NCBI GenBank assembly: GCA_002410325.1
Contig: DHRK01000001.1
Location: forward strand, 57,675 to 121,674
From: Syntrophomonas sp. UBA5314
GTDB taxonomy: Bacteria > Bacillota > Syntrophomonadia > Syntrophomonadales > Syntrophomonadaceae
Length of the DNA stretch: 64,000 nt
Reading direction: 5' to 3'
Below are positions 24,957-33,830 of this stretch, piece by piece; the first letter of the stretch is position 1, and each line of letters opens with the position of its first letter. Under the pieces are notes generated by a model that made no database searches, was not told where the DNA came from, and worked only from the letters and a program-made list of their open reading frames with translations. Made by a program: the position numbers and the translations under genes.

Positions 24957-25190
24957 TCACATCTTACGGTAAATAAGACGTCCTTCCCGAATATAACGAA
25001 AAATGGTTTCCTCCTTCACTCCGGTGGCCTCTGTCAATTCCACAAAATCACAGCCAGGATGGTCATTGATATAATCCTTAACCCGATTAAAATTGCTTTG
25101 CTCGTTCTCAAAGCAGCCCTGGCAAACGGTGCTGGCGCCCTGAAATGTAAACAGGCTGTTGCATATTGGACAGTTGCGAAGTTCGCACAT
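24957..25190 (-). CDS. YvyF-like (flagellar operon) zinc-finger protein, solitary
   Basis: A 77-residue protein with an N-terminal zinc-binding pair, CPICNS and CQGCFE, followed by a small helical domain containing FVELTEATGVKEETIFRYIREGRL, a helix-turn-helix-like segment. This arrangement matches the YvyF/TIGR03826 family normally found in late flagellar operons near flgM. Here no flagellar gene is in the window. ATG 25190 is preferred; a GTG at 25199 is closer to the AAGGG site but too tight. It may act as a small regulator. Confidence 0.65.
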   Translation of the reverse strand: MCELRNCPICNSLFTFQGASTVCQGCFENEQSNFNRVKDYINDHPGCDFVELTEATGVKEETIFRYIREGRLIYRKM

Positions 25191-25673
25191 AATCAGCACA
25201 TCCCTTCTCTGGCTCGCAATCCCTTGCGGAAGACCTTAAAAAGAGGCTACAAGCGAGCGTTCCATAATTCAGCACATTATAATAAGATTAGCCCATTACG
25301 GTATGAATTTCCTCCTACTAAAGTCTTAAATTTTATAGGAAAAAGGTCATGATTTGATTAAAATTTGTTGCGATAAATGACCTGTCTGAATATAGGTCTG
25401 AAATCGTTTATCGCTAAAAGGCTGGCGGACCTTCGGGAGAGCAGCAATCTATAGACTGGGCTGGGACCTCATCAATCGGGTTTGATGTGCTAAATACTAT
25501 GACCCGGGAGAATCCGCCCAAATGATGTGCGCGAATATACGAACATTGTACCAGGATCACAAATACAGGAAATCGGGGAATAATGCGCGAATATTACCTG
25601 AATACGTTAGCCGGTGGATAAAGCTGCCAGCCCGGCGTCAGGTGTGTACAGGGTGAAATCCGGAGGGGACAGG
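25191..25673. other. Intergenic region with no supported gene
   Basis: About 480 bases between divergent genes. The only structure noticed is a short direct repeat, TGCGCGAATAT, near 25540 and again near 25583, 25-90 bases upstream of the deacetylase gene. It might be a regulator site; no promoter was firmly identified. Confidence 0.4.
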
Positions 25674-26594
25674 ATGAAAGAAAAACGCGAAGTCATAGCT
25701 CTATACTTTTTTTTACTCATGATCACTGCAGCGGTGTGGACAGCGGGTAGGTATTACCCGGGTCAGACCTCGCTGGCGGTGGCTACAGTACCAGCAGGAC
25801 CTCAAGAGCAGACGGCTGTACCTGAAACGAAGGCTTCGCTCAACGCATCCGGGGCGGGGGCGCCGGAGCTTAAACTGACCAGGGATATCAAGGGAATACC
25901 GATCCTGATGTATCACAATATCAGCCCCGATCCCTCGACCGGAAGTATTGGACACCGTATGGAACCGGATACCTTTGAACGGCAGATGCGCTACTTGAAG
26001 GAGCATGGCTACCACACCGTGGATCTAGGGGCGGTTTTGGATTTTTACCAAAAAGGGGCCGCTATACCGGAAAAACCGATCGTTATCACCCTGGATGACG
26101 GCTATCAGGGCAACTATCACTATGCGTTCCCGGTGTTGAAAAAATACGGGTTTACAGCCACCATTTTTGTGGTTACCAATATCGTCGGGGGCCAAAACGA
26201 CTTCGATATCAAAGCCGGGTTGAAACCGCCCACCCGGATGCTGACCTGGGAGCAAATAAAGGAAATGGATGCCGCCGGGATCACCATCGGCTGCCATACC
26301 CTGGATCACGCCCATCTGAGTAAAGTGAGCCCGGCAGAAGCACGCCGGCAAATTGTTGAATCTAAAAAGGTGTTGGAACAGGTCCTGGGACGGGAAGTTC
26401 AATACTTCTGCTATCCCTATGGCGAATACAATGCCTATATCCGCCAGGTGCTGAAAGAATGCGGGTTTCGGGCCGCCGTTACCGTCAACCCCCTGCTGGT
26501 AACCGGAATAAAGGACCCGCTTCAGTTAAACCGGATCGGCATTCCCGGCTATATGGAAGATGAGGAGTTTGCCAGCCGCATTCTGGGGCCATAA
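25674..26594 (+). CDS. Membrane-anchored polysaccharide deacetylase
   Basis: Paralogue of the deacetylase at 10989-12011, 306 residues. An N-terminal membrane helix (about residues 8-26) and a short linker are followed by a NodB-fold domain with IPILMYHNIS, TLDDGYQGNY, TATIFVVTN and GCHTLDHAHL; the Asp pair and His-x3-His metal ligands are intact. ATG 25674 lies a few bases after GGAGGGG. It probably modifies peptidoglycan or a surface polysaccharide outside the cell. Its linker lacks the tandem repeats seen in the paralogue. Confidence 0.9.
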   Translation: MKEKREVIALYFFLLMITAAVWTAGRYYPGQTSLAVATVPAGPQEQTAVPETKASLNASGAGAPELKLTRDIKGIPILMYHNISPDPSTGSIGHRMEPDTFERQMRYLKEHGYHTVDLGAVLDFYQKGAAIPEKPIVITLDDGYQGNYHYAFPVLKKYGFTATIFVVTNIVGGQNDFDIKAGLKPPTRMLTWEQIKEMDAAGITIGCHTLDHAHLSKVSPAEARRQIVESKKVLEQVLGREVQYFCYPYGEYNAYIRQVLKECGFRAAVTVNPLLVTGIKDPLQLNRIGIPGYMEDEEFASRILGP

Positions 26595-26818
26595 GTAAAT
26601 ACGGATTTAAACGGAGATATTTTATAAAAGGTATAAGTCTAAACCTGACTATGATAATGGCAGACGGGCCTCAAGCGGCCTGGCTTAATAACCGGGAAAG
26701 GCGGTTGTGAAGTGGGAGAGAAGACGGAAATCCTGGTGTCTCTACTAAGTATGAGCCTTTTTGCTCGGTCTAAAAACTCCTGCTTCGCGGATGCCCTCTT
26801 GGAAGAAAGGCGGCTGCG

Positions 26819-27946
26819 GTGAACCGGGCCTGTCCCCAAAGGCCGTCCCGGCTGATCCTGACTGGGATGCTGCTGTTGCCCGCCGCTCTGGTGCTTAACT
26901 GGGCGGCCGGTTTTTATCCCGCCCTGGTTGAAAAGGCGTATTCAACCGGCTTAAACCGGGTAATCATCCAGCTTATAAGTGTGGCCAGCGGGCTTTCCCC
27001 TTTTTCCCTGGGAGAAATCCTGGGCCTGGCTCTATTAAGCGGCCTGTTCTTATATATATTCATTAAAATGTACCGGATAAAAAAAGGAGCAAGTCCTAAG
27101 CCACGCCTGCCGGTCCTGCTGATGAGGCTGCTGGCGCTTCTGGGCCTGGTGTATTTTCTGTTTATCTTTCTCTGGGGTTTAAACTATCAGCGGCTCTCCT
27201 TTGCAGAGCTGGCCGGGCTGAGCATCAGGCCTGCTGAACCAGCTGAGTTGCTCGAAGTCAGCCAGGGGCTGCTAAGGCGGGCCAGCCACCTGCGCAGCAC
27301 TCTGCATCAGGACGCCAGGGGGGTAATGTACCTGCAGCAGGGAAAAGAAGGGGCCCTGGAGAGGGCTGAAGCCGGTTATGAAGCGGCTGCTTCAATTTAT
27401 CCCCAACTGGGTGGAATATATGGAAGGCCCAAAGGAGTGCTTCTGAGTGAATATATGTCCTTCCTGGGCCTGTCAGGAGTGTACAATCCGTTTACCGGTG
27501 AAGCCAATCTAAATATGGCCTTTCCCGATGCTCTGATGCCGGCTACGGTGTGCCATGAGATGGCTCACCAGCGTGGTTTTGCCCGGGAAGACGAGGCCAA
27601 CTATATCGCCTATTTGACCTGCAACTACCACCCTGACCGGGAATTCCAGTATTCGGGAACTCTCCTGGCCCTGCTCCATGTTATGACGGCCTTGCAGTCG
27701 AGCTGCCCCGAGCAATACCGGGAGTTGGAAAAACAGGTCAACCCCGAAATCAGGGCCGACCTTGCGGAATATCTGGCTTACTGGCGGCGGCACCAAGGCC
27801 CGGCGGCTGATTTCAGCAGCCGCCTAAATGACCTGTTCTTGAAGTCCAACCGGCAAAGTGACGGGATCAAAAGCTACAATCGCATGGTGGAATTGCTCCT
27901 GGCCGAGCACCGGGCGGGACGGGCGCTGCCCCCGGTAGACGACTAA
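26819..27946 (+). CDS. DUF3810 integral membrane zinc-protease-like protein
   Basis: A 375-residue protein with three N-terminal membrane segments (about residues 13-30, 50-82 and 97-121) and a large extracellular domain carrying CHEMAHQRGFAREDEANY, a classic HExxH zinc-binding motif. This is the pattern of the DUF3810 family, whose substrate is unknown. The family was first noted in Bacteroidetes and also occurs in Clostridia. The GTG start is preceded by AAAGGCGG. The gene converges on, and overlaps by four bases, the aminomutase gene on the other strand. Confidence 0.82.
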   Translation: MNRACPQRPSRLILTGMLLLPAALVLNWAAGFYPALVEKAYSTGLNRVIIQLISVASGLSPFSLGEILGLALLSGLFLYIFIKMYRIKKGASPKPRLPVLLMRLLALLGLVYFLFIFLWGLNYQRLSFAELAGLSIRPAEPAELLEVSQGLLRRASHLRSTLHQDARGVMYLQQGKEGALERAEAGYEAAASIYPQLGGIYGRPKGVLLSEYMSFLGLSGVYNPFTGEANLNMAFPDALMPATVCHEMAHQRGFAREDEANYIAYLTCNYHPDREFQYSGTLLALLHVMTALQSSCPEQYRELEKQVNPEIRADLAEYLAYWRRHQGPAADFSSRLNDLFLKSNRQSDGIKSYNRMVELLLAEHRAGRALPPVDD

Positions 27947-29175
27947 ATTTCGATCTCCACCTTTTTTCCTTCCCAGGTCCGCAAAATCAGGTGGTCATGG
28001 GAGGCGGCCACCACATAGCTGGGCATGAGCGGAATTTTGCCAAGGCCGCCCGGAGCGTTGACTATATAGGTGGGTACGGCTAATCCCGAAGTATAGCCGC
28101 GCAGCTGCTCCATAATGGCCAACCCTTTTTCTACGCTGGTTTTAAAGTGCATGGTGCCTTTCACGCTCTTGGCATGAAATATGTAATAAGGACGGACCCG
28201 GAGCTGCAAAAGCAGCTGGTTCAACCGTTTCATAATATCAGGGTGGTCGTTGACTCCCTTGAGAAGCACCGCTTGATTGCCCAAAACCGCTCCGGCCTCA
28301 ACCAGGCGGTCACAGGCCTGTTTGGCCTCACCGGTTATTTCAAGGGGATGGTTGAACTGGGTATTGATATAAATCGGTGGATGGCGGCGCAGGATGGAGC
28401 ACAGCTCAGGTGTAACCCGCTGGGGAAGAGTCACCGGTATCCGGGTCCCGATACGCTTGATTTCAACATGTTTAATGTTATCAAGGCGGGATAAAATCCA
28501 GTCCAGGATTTTTTCACCTAACAGGAGGGCGTCTCCCCCGGTTATCAGCACATCCCGCACTTCCGTATGAGCCTCTATAAAGTCTAAGGCCCGGGCGATG
28601 TCATCCGCGCAGGACGGCCGATCGCTCTCCCCTATATTACGGCGTCTTTGACAGTGGCGGCAGTACATGGCGCACTGGTTGGTTACATTGATAATCAAGC
28701 GATCCGGATACCGTCTGGTTATACACGGCGCCGGTGAGGTCATAAGCTCGTTCATGGGGTCCAGCTCACCCTCCCGGCTCAATTCACGCAGATCCGGAAC
28801 TGCCTGCCGGTAGATGGGACTGTTGCGAAAATCCGCATCGATCAAGCTGAGATAATAAGGTGATATGGCCCATCGGTAGAGCCTGCTCACCCGCTCGATC
28901 TTCCGCCTCTCCAGTTCACTCAGTTCCAAAATCTCAGCCAGGACAGAACTGTCCTGGACCCGGTTCTTCAATTGCCAGCGCCAGTCCTGCCAGTTTTTTT
29001 CACTGGCTTGAAGGACTTTCATAATGCGGGCTTTTTGCTTATTTGTTGCTTCATTCTGGCTTATTCCGGTGGGAATACGGGTCGATGCCTCTTGAAACGG
29101 GCGGGCAATATTGGCAAGTTCCTGGCTTCTAAGCAGCGACTGATTACGATACTCTAGTGGGTTGGCTTCTCTCAT
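27943..29175 (-). CDS. eam: KamA-family radical SAM aminomutase, probably glutamate 2,3-aminomutase
   Basis: A 410-residue PLP and radical SAM enzyme. The cluster motif is CAMYCRHC (Cys168, Cys172, Cys175); the PLP lysine is Lys380 in APGGLGKIP. In lysine 2,3-aminomutase two aspartates (Asp293, Asp330) hold the substrate side chain; here the aligned residues are Lys336 (FHAKSVKG) and Asn373 (YIVNAPGG), the substitutions described for glutamate 2,3-aminomutase. It should therefore make beta-glutamate, a compatible solute. ATG 29175 follows AAGGGAG; earlier in-frame codons are unlikely. Confidence 0.8.
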   Translation of the reverse strand: MREANPLEYRNQSLLRSQELANIARPFQEASTRIPTGISQNEATNKQKARIMKVLQASEKNWQDWRWQLKNRVQDSSVLAEILELSELERRKIERVSRLYRWAISPYYLSLIDADFRNSPIYRQAVPDLRELSREGELDPMNELMTSPAPCITRRYPDRLIINVTNQCAMYCRHCQRRRNIGESDRPSCADDIARALDFIEAHTEVRDVLITGGDALLLGEKILDWILSRLDNIKHVEIKRIGTRIPVTLPQRVTPELCSILRRHPPIYINTQFNHPLEITGEAKQACDRLVEAGAVLGNQAVLLKGVNDHPDIMKRLNQLLLQLRVRPYYIFHAKSVKGTMHFKTSVEKGLAIMEQLRGYTSGLAVPTYIVNAPGGLGKIPLMPSYVVAASHDHLILRTWEGKKVEIEI

Positions 29176-29798
29176 TTGAACACTCCCTTTCAATGTGGCC
29201 GGTCTTTGTGTCACATTAGAAAAGGGCCGAGGTTTAATCAATGGTATAAAAATAAACAATCCAAAGAAACTCTGGATTGGGCAAGACTAAAATAGCATGA
29301 TACCCCGGTTTCCCTTTTTACGCTGACTAGGTTAGCTGACGGGTTCGGGATTAGGGAATATCCCTACCGGAGCAACCGGATTCACCCCATAGTTTGGGTC
29401 CCCAGCTCTCCCCTGGAGGAGATTAAGCGTTATCAACAAAATAACCGAATTGATTTCATATTGTTTTTCGGCTGTTCCTTACAGGATTGGTTGCGCTTCA
29501 TCTCCTTTCTGCCCATGGTATTAAAAAATTCATTAACTGATTGTTTTTATCAGCTATTATGCATTCTCCTTTAAAGACCGGCTTCTGTCAAGAAATAAAA
29601 TAAATGTCTAATAATTCCAGCGGCTTAATAGTTGTTTTATACATAAATACGGTTCTAAAAATCAAAGATTGCAGTATTAAAAAAAATTTTAAATTAATTC
29701 ATTAAATGTAATATAAAGGATTCGACTAAATCCTGACGTCGCTCTATAATCGCGCCGCCCGGAAGCACTAGCCCCTTGGTATATGCGGACAAGGAATA
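29176..29798. other. A/T-rich intergenic region without a supported gene
   Basis: About 620 bases with many stops in all frames. A run near 29690 is strongly A/T-rich. No repeat, RNA gene or terminator could be supported; the leuA promoter begins at its right end. Confidence 0.4.
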
Positions 29799-29827
29799 TT
29801 GACAGAAAAATAGCAGGTCAGTATAAT
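29799..29827 (+). promoter_or_regulatory. Consensus sigma-A promoter of the T-box/leuA transcript
   Basis: TTGACA (29799-29804), exactly 17 bases, then TATAAT (29822-29827): a perfect consensus in front of the T-box leader. Confidence 0.88.
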
Positions 29828-29844
29828 AAATGCAATATACAAAA

Positions 29845-30125
29845 TGACGATGACAGGGAATAGTAAGCTGATCCTTGGGCTACAGAGAACCGCCGTTTGG
29901 TGCGAGGCGGTCAAAAAGGCAGGCCGAACTCATCCTGGAGTTGCCGACCGAAATCATTTCTCGAAAGTAGGCTCGGACGGAACTTCCACCGTTAAAAGGA
30001 AGGGGATATCGGATCTTAGATCCCGCATCCTGATGGAGTGAACGGCAATAGCCGTTAATTTGAGTGGTACCGCGGAGCGTTAAACCCTTCGTCTCAGAGT
30101 TCTGAGCGAGGGGTTTATATTTTTA
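29845..30125 (+). promoter_or_regulatory. T-box leader (leucine) with antiterminator and terminator
   Basis: Senses uncharged tRNA-Leu and controls leuA. Stem I shows the AGTA region near 29861, a distal stem ACCGCCG/CGGCGGT-like pairing at 29889-29911, and the specifier context GAA-CTC-ATC with the leucine codon CTC at 29929-29931. The conserved T-box GTGGTACCGCGG lies at 30064-30075; its bulge UGGU fits a tRNA ending ACCA with discriminator A, as in tRNA-Leu. A terminator hairpin (AAACCC...GGGTTT, 30082-30116) ends in a U-rich tract. Confidence 0.9.
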
Positions 30126-30142
30126 TCAAGGAGGTGGTTTCG

Positions 30143-30277
30143 ATGGAAGACGATCTTGGCGACCTTCAATTATCTGTATTTTTATATGAGGAGGAAATTG
30201 ACGATGGAAAAGCTGTACATTTTCGATACCACCCTGAGAGATGGCGAGCAGTCCCTGGGCATAACCCTGAATGTTAA
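30143..30277 (+). CDS. Possible 44-residue leader ORF overlapping leuA
   Basis: A short frame (MEDDLGDLQLSVFLYEEE...) starting 18 bases after the T-box U tract, with a strong AAGGAGGTGG site. It runs into leuA in another frame, so its last 24 codons overlap leuA. The second half is merely the leuA sequence read out of frame, so any selection would act on the first 20 codons. It could couple translation of leuA, be a chance product, or be a real small peptide. Confidence 0.3.
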   Translation: MEDDLGDLQLSVFLYEEEIDDGKAVHFRYHPERWRAVPGHNPEC

Positions 30278-31706
30278 AGAGAAGCTGGAGATAAGCCGGC
30301 AGCTCGTTAAACTCGGTGTGGATATCATTGAAGCCGGTTTTCCCGCCTCTTCTCCCGGCGATTTTGAGTCAGTCCAGACTATCGCCCGGGAGATAAAAGG
30401 GGCTACGATATGCGGGCTGACCCGGGCGGTTGACCGGGACATCGACGTCTGTGCCGAAGCACTGAAGCCGGCCGAGGTCGCGCGGATTCATACCGGCATA
30501 GCCACCTCTCCGGTGCACATGGCCAAGAAATTGAATATGCCGCCCCATCAGGTGCTTGAGGCAGCGGTGGCGGCCGTAAAAAGAGCCAAAAAGTATGTCA
30601 GCGATGTCGAATTTTATGCCGAAGACGCTTCCCGCAGCGAGTGGGACTTCCTGGTGCAAATACTGGAGAAGGTCATCGCAGCCGGGGCCACGGTGGTAAA
30701 CATTCCCGATACGGTGGGCTATGCCACTCCCTGGGGGTATGCGGATCTCATAGCCCATATCAAAAACAACGTCAAAAACATCGACCAGGCCATCATAAGC
30801 ATTCACTGCCACAACGACCTGGGCATGGCCACGGCCAATTCCCTGGCCGGCATAAGGGCCGGCGCCAGGCAGGTGGAAGGCACCATCAACGGTATTGGGG
30901 AGCGGGCCGGGAATACCTCCCTGGAAGAAGTGATCATGGCTATATACAGCCACCGCAAGAGCTACGGGATCGAACTGGGGATCAACACCCGGGAGATAGC
31001 CGCCACCAGCCGTCTGGTTTCCCGCATCAGCGGAGTGCCCACCCCCAGCCACAAAGCCATCGTCGGGGCCAATGCCTTTATGCACGCTTCCGGTATTCAT
31101 CAGGACGGTGTCTTAAAGGAACGGGACACCTATGAAATCATTGACCCGGAAATCGTTGGAGTTCCCCGCAACCTGATCGTCCTTTCCGCCCGCTCCGGGC
31201 GCCATGCCCTGAAGCATCGGCTGGAGGAGCTGGGCTATACCGATATCCAGGAGTCGCTCGATGATATATATGCCCGCTTTTTAACCCTGGCTGATCAAAA
31301 AGGGGAAATCTTCGACGAAGACCTGCACGCGGTGATGGGAAACGTTGTGGAAGGCAACGGAATATCGATCAAGACCTTATCGGTTGCCAGCCATGGAGCA
31401 TCAACCGCGTCTGCCTCGGTGACCCTGGAGGTCGACGGCCAGGAGGTAACCGAAGCCGCTCTGGGCAACGGACCCGTACATGCGGTCTTTAAAGCCATCG
31501 ACGCCATTGTCGGTAAGAAGGTTAAACTGGAGGATTATTCCCTGAAGTCCGTCAGTCAGGGTTCTGAAGCCCTGGGTGACGCCACGGTTAAGATTCGCTA
31601 TAAAGACAATTTGATTGTAGGGCGCGGCATAAGCACAGATGTCTTTGAAGCCAGCGCCAGGGCTTATGTCAACGCCCTATCCAAGGCCAGCCACCTGGCT
31701 GAATAA
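30204..31706 (+). CDS. leuA: 2-isopropylmalate synthase
   Basis: A 500-residue enzyme that condenses acetyl-CoA with 2-ketoisovalerate, the first committed step of leucine synthesis. Motifs of the HMG-CoA lyase-like barrel are TTLRDGEQ (metal and catalytic Arg-Asp), GVDIIEAGFP, SIHCHNDLGMATANS (metal His-x-His) and NGIGERAGN; ASGIHQDGVLK and a C-terminal LeuA regulatory domain (from about residue 370) mark LeuA rather than homocitrate synthase. The ATG at 30204 follows GAGGAGGAAA. Leucine T-box control supports LeuA over citramalate synthase. No leuCDB lie in the window. Confidence 0.93.
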   Translation: MEKLYIFDTTLRDGEQSLGITLNVKEKLEISRQLVKLGVDIIEAGFPASSPGDFESVQTIAREIKGATICGLTRAVDRDIDVCAEALKPAEVARIHTGIATSPVHMAKKLNMPPHQVLEAAVAAVKRAKKYVSDVEFYAEDASRSEWDFLVQILEKVIAAGATVVNIPDTVGYATPWGYADLIAHIKNNVKNIDQAIISIHCHNDLGMATANSLAGIRAGARQVEGTINGIGERAGNTSLEEVIMAIYSHRKSYGIELGINTREIAATSRLVSRISGVPTPSHKAIVGANAFMHASGIHQDGVLKERDTYEIIDPEIVGVPRNLIVLSARSGRHALKHRLEELGYTDIQESLDDIYARFLTLADQKGEIFDEDLHAVMGNVVEGNGISIKTLSVASHGASTASASVTLEVDGQEVTEAALGNGPVHAVFKAIDAIVGKKVKLEDYSLKSVSQGSEALGDATVKIRYKDNLIVGRGISTDVFEASARAYVNALSKASHLAE

Positions 31707-31789
31707 AATGCCTGGCTGGGGCCGGATAGGGTAGAAATTTTTGAAAAGCCCTATTATACTTATAAGGATCATACGGGGGGAGTTTAAGT

Positions 31790-32107
31790 ATGGAAGAATT
31801 CCAAAACGTATCTGTGGCCAAAAGAGCCAATATATACTATGGCGGGAAAGTGACCAGCCGCACCATAAGCTTCAGTAATGGTGAAAAGAAAACCCTGGGG
31901 ATTATGATGCCGGGTGAATATGAATTCAACACGGCTCTCAAAGAAGTGATGGAGATCACTGAAGGCCTGCTCGATGTCAAACTGCCCGGCAGCAGCGAAT
32001 GGAAGACCTTTGTAAGCGGCGAGTCCTTCGAGGTGCCGGCCAATTCCAAATTTTTGCTGATGGTGAAGGATACCACCGATTACTGCTGTTCCTATATTGC
32101 CGAGTAG
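31790..32107 (+). CDS. ppnP: Pyrimidine/purine nucleoside phosphorylase (DUF1255)
   Basis: A 105-residue single cupin domain of the PpnP family, which splits nucleosides with phosphate into base and ribose 1-phosphate. Family patterns seen are VAKRANIYYGGKVTSRT, LGIMMPGEYEFNT and WKTFVSGESFEVPANSKF. The length equals that of E. coli PpnP. The ATG follows GGGGGAG. It lies 83 bases downstream of leuA with no clear terminator between them, so read-through is possible. Confidence 0.9.
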   Translation: MEEFQNVSVAKRANIYYGGKVTSRTISFSNGEKKTLGIMMPGEYEFNTALKEVMEITEGLLDVKLPGSSEWKTFVSGESFEVPANSKFLLMVKDTTDYCCSYIAE

Positions 32108-32243
32108 TTCCGGGCAGGTTGGGCTGAACTGAATAATTAAAATTGAAGCGTGGGATTTTCCTGCGCTTTTTATTTCGGACCCGGTTGCCGAAAACTGAGA
32201 AGTGACGTCGCTCAGACGTCCCTTGGGGCATTTTCAAGTTATG

Positions 32244-32879
32244 TTATGAGGCAATATAGCCGGTTATTCTGTACTGGGTGCAGGAACCGCTGTCGGTCTC
32301 TTTGACAAATTGGGTGCTGCTGCCCGGCTTGACATTGGTCAATTTGACCGTGCATACTCCGGTTGCCGTTTGATTGGCGTCGTAGAGGGTTATTTCCAGG
32401 GTTATATTATTGAACATTTCCTGGGTACTGCTCTTAACCGTGCCGTAAATGTTTCCATGGCCGAAGCGAAGTTCGGTTAGCTGATAGGAGTCAGCCGCAA
32501 ACCGGTCGGGATCCAGGGCGGTTAAAACGGTAAGATCCGCCGGTAGAGAAGCGTCTGCTGAAGCATCGGAGGCGCTTTCTGTTTGGGGAGGCGCTTCGCT
32601 TGCCTGACTTGCAGCGGTCTGAGCAGGGGCCTGGGTTGCTTCAGTTTTGGTGTTCGCGGTATTGCCGGTCTGGGTAGTCTGAGCCGCAGTGTTGGTTGGG
32701 GGTTTGCTAACCGCAGTGCTTTGCTGGGTTGTAGTCGTGGGCACCTTGTCGCCGCCGGAAGGTCGTGTCAATACGATAACCAGGGTAGTGATCAGACCGA
32801 CCACCACCAGCAGGATGATAATGGCCGCTGCTATACTGGTCCGGTCCAGTTTTCTGAGATCACTCAATATTTCACTCAT
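32244..32879 (-). CDS. Single-pass membrane protein with FxLYD-like extracellular domain
   Basis: A 211-residue protein: short cytoplasmic head, one membrane helix (about residues 17-39), a Thr/Gln/Ala-rich linker of some 70 residues, and a C-terminal beta-sandwich domain (FGHGNIYGTVKSSTQEMFNNI, ITLYDANQTATG) resembling the FxLYD domain of Firmicute surface proteins. Function unknown. It is divergent from the deacetylase gene at 33109. Confidence 0.65.
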   Translation of the reverse strand: MSEILSDLRKLDRTSIAAAIIILLVVVGLITTLVIVLTRPSGGDKVPTTTTQQSTAVSKPPTNTAAQTTQTGNTANTKTEATQAPAQTAASQASEAPPQTESASDASADASLPADLTVLTALDPDRFAADSYQLTELRFGHGNIYGTVKSSTQEMFNNITLEITLYDANQTATGVCTVKLTNVKPGSSTQFVKETDSGSCTQYRITGYIAS

Positions 32880-33108
32880 GAGAAAATGCCTCCTTAAATA
32901 TACCCCACTTTAATTATAGAATACTGTGCTTCAATAGCCAGTACAGTTTTCGTCTGCGACGTTGCCCCATCGTAATTGGCAGCCGCCTTCAAAAGTCCCG
33001 CATAATAATCGCCATCATGTAATCTATCGAAAAAATTTGCGCTCTTCATAAGAGTTTTAATCAATTTTGCGCCCTAATAGAATAAGCATTTTATGAGGGG
33101 TGATATTA

Positions 33109-33717
33109 ATGGCAATTGAAACCATCCGCTATGTTAAAACAGCGGTGCGGGCAGTGGCCCTGACCTTCGACGATGGACCCCATACTGTTTATACTCCCCG
33201 GGTTTTGGATTACTTGCATAAGTACAACAGCCAGGCTGCCTGGTTTATTCTGGGAAGCCTGGCCCGGAGCCGGCAGCCTGTTTTGCAGGATATAGCGCAG
33301 GGAAACAACGATATCGGCGTGCATGCCTATGATCATGTCAGCCTCACGTCCCTGTCTTACGGGCAGATTATCAGTCAATTGGAAAGGACCAGGACCATCA
33401 TAGCAGAGGCTACCGGCCGTTCCTGGCCCTATTTGCGGCCGCCCAACGGCGCTTATAATGAAACGGTTTTAAAGGCGGCTCAATCAATTGGCTTTAAATA
33501 CAATGTGCTCTGGTCGGTCGATCCCAGGGATTACGAAGCTTCGGCCGCCCAGATCGCAGCCCGGGTGCTGGCTGGTTTGAATCCCGGGGCTATCATCATT
33601 TTACATGAAGTAACCGCTCCCACCGCCCAGGCCCTGCCGGTTATTTTGTCCGAAATAGCCAATCGCGGTTACCAGGCGGTAGCCTTGAGTCAGCTGCTTG
33701 AATTGGCCGGCGATTGA
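33109..33717 (+). CDS. Polysaccharide deacetylase without export signal
   Basis: The third NodB-fold deacetylase of the window and the shortest (202 residues). Motifs are LTFDDGPHT, AWFILG, IGVHAYDHVSLTS and RPPNGAYNE, with the catalytic Asp and His-x3-4-His sets, plus the C-terminal IIILHE. It belongs to the PdaA/ChbG-like small group rather than to the PgaB-like pair at 10989 and 25674. No signal peptide or anchor is visible, so it would act in the cytoplasm or be exported by an unseen route. The ATG follows GAGGGGTGAT. Confidence 0.88.
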   Translation: MAIETIRYVKTAVRAVALTFDDGPHTVYTPRVLDYLHKYNSQAAWFILGSLARSRQPVLQDIAQGNNDIGVHAYDHVSLTSLSYGQIISQLERTRTIIAEATGRSWPYLRPPNGAYNETVLKAAQSIGFKYNVLWSVDPRDYEASAAQIAARVLAGLNPGAIIILHEVTAPTAQALPVILSEIANRGYQAVALSQLLELAGD

Positions 33718-33779
33718 TAGACTCGAAAAACCTATGGGCTTCGACCGGCTACTGCTTGGCCGGGACAAGGGCAATAAGC

Positions 33780-33812
33780 AACCCGCTTTCGGGCATTACC
33801 CGAAAGCGGGTT
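33780..33812. terminator. Perfect 14-bp hairpin between convergent genes
   Basis: AACCCGCTTTCGGG and CCCGAAAGCGGGTT with the five-base loop CATTA. T tracts on both sides are weak, so termination is likely but not certain. Confidence 0.7.
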
Positions 33813-33830
33813 GAAAATACAGGAGTATTT

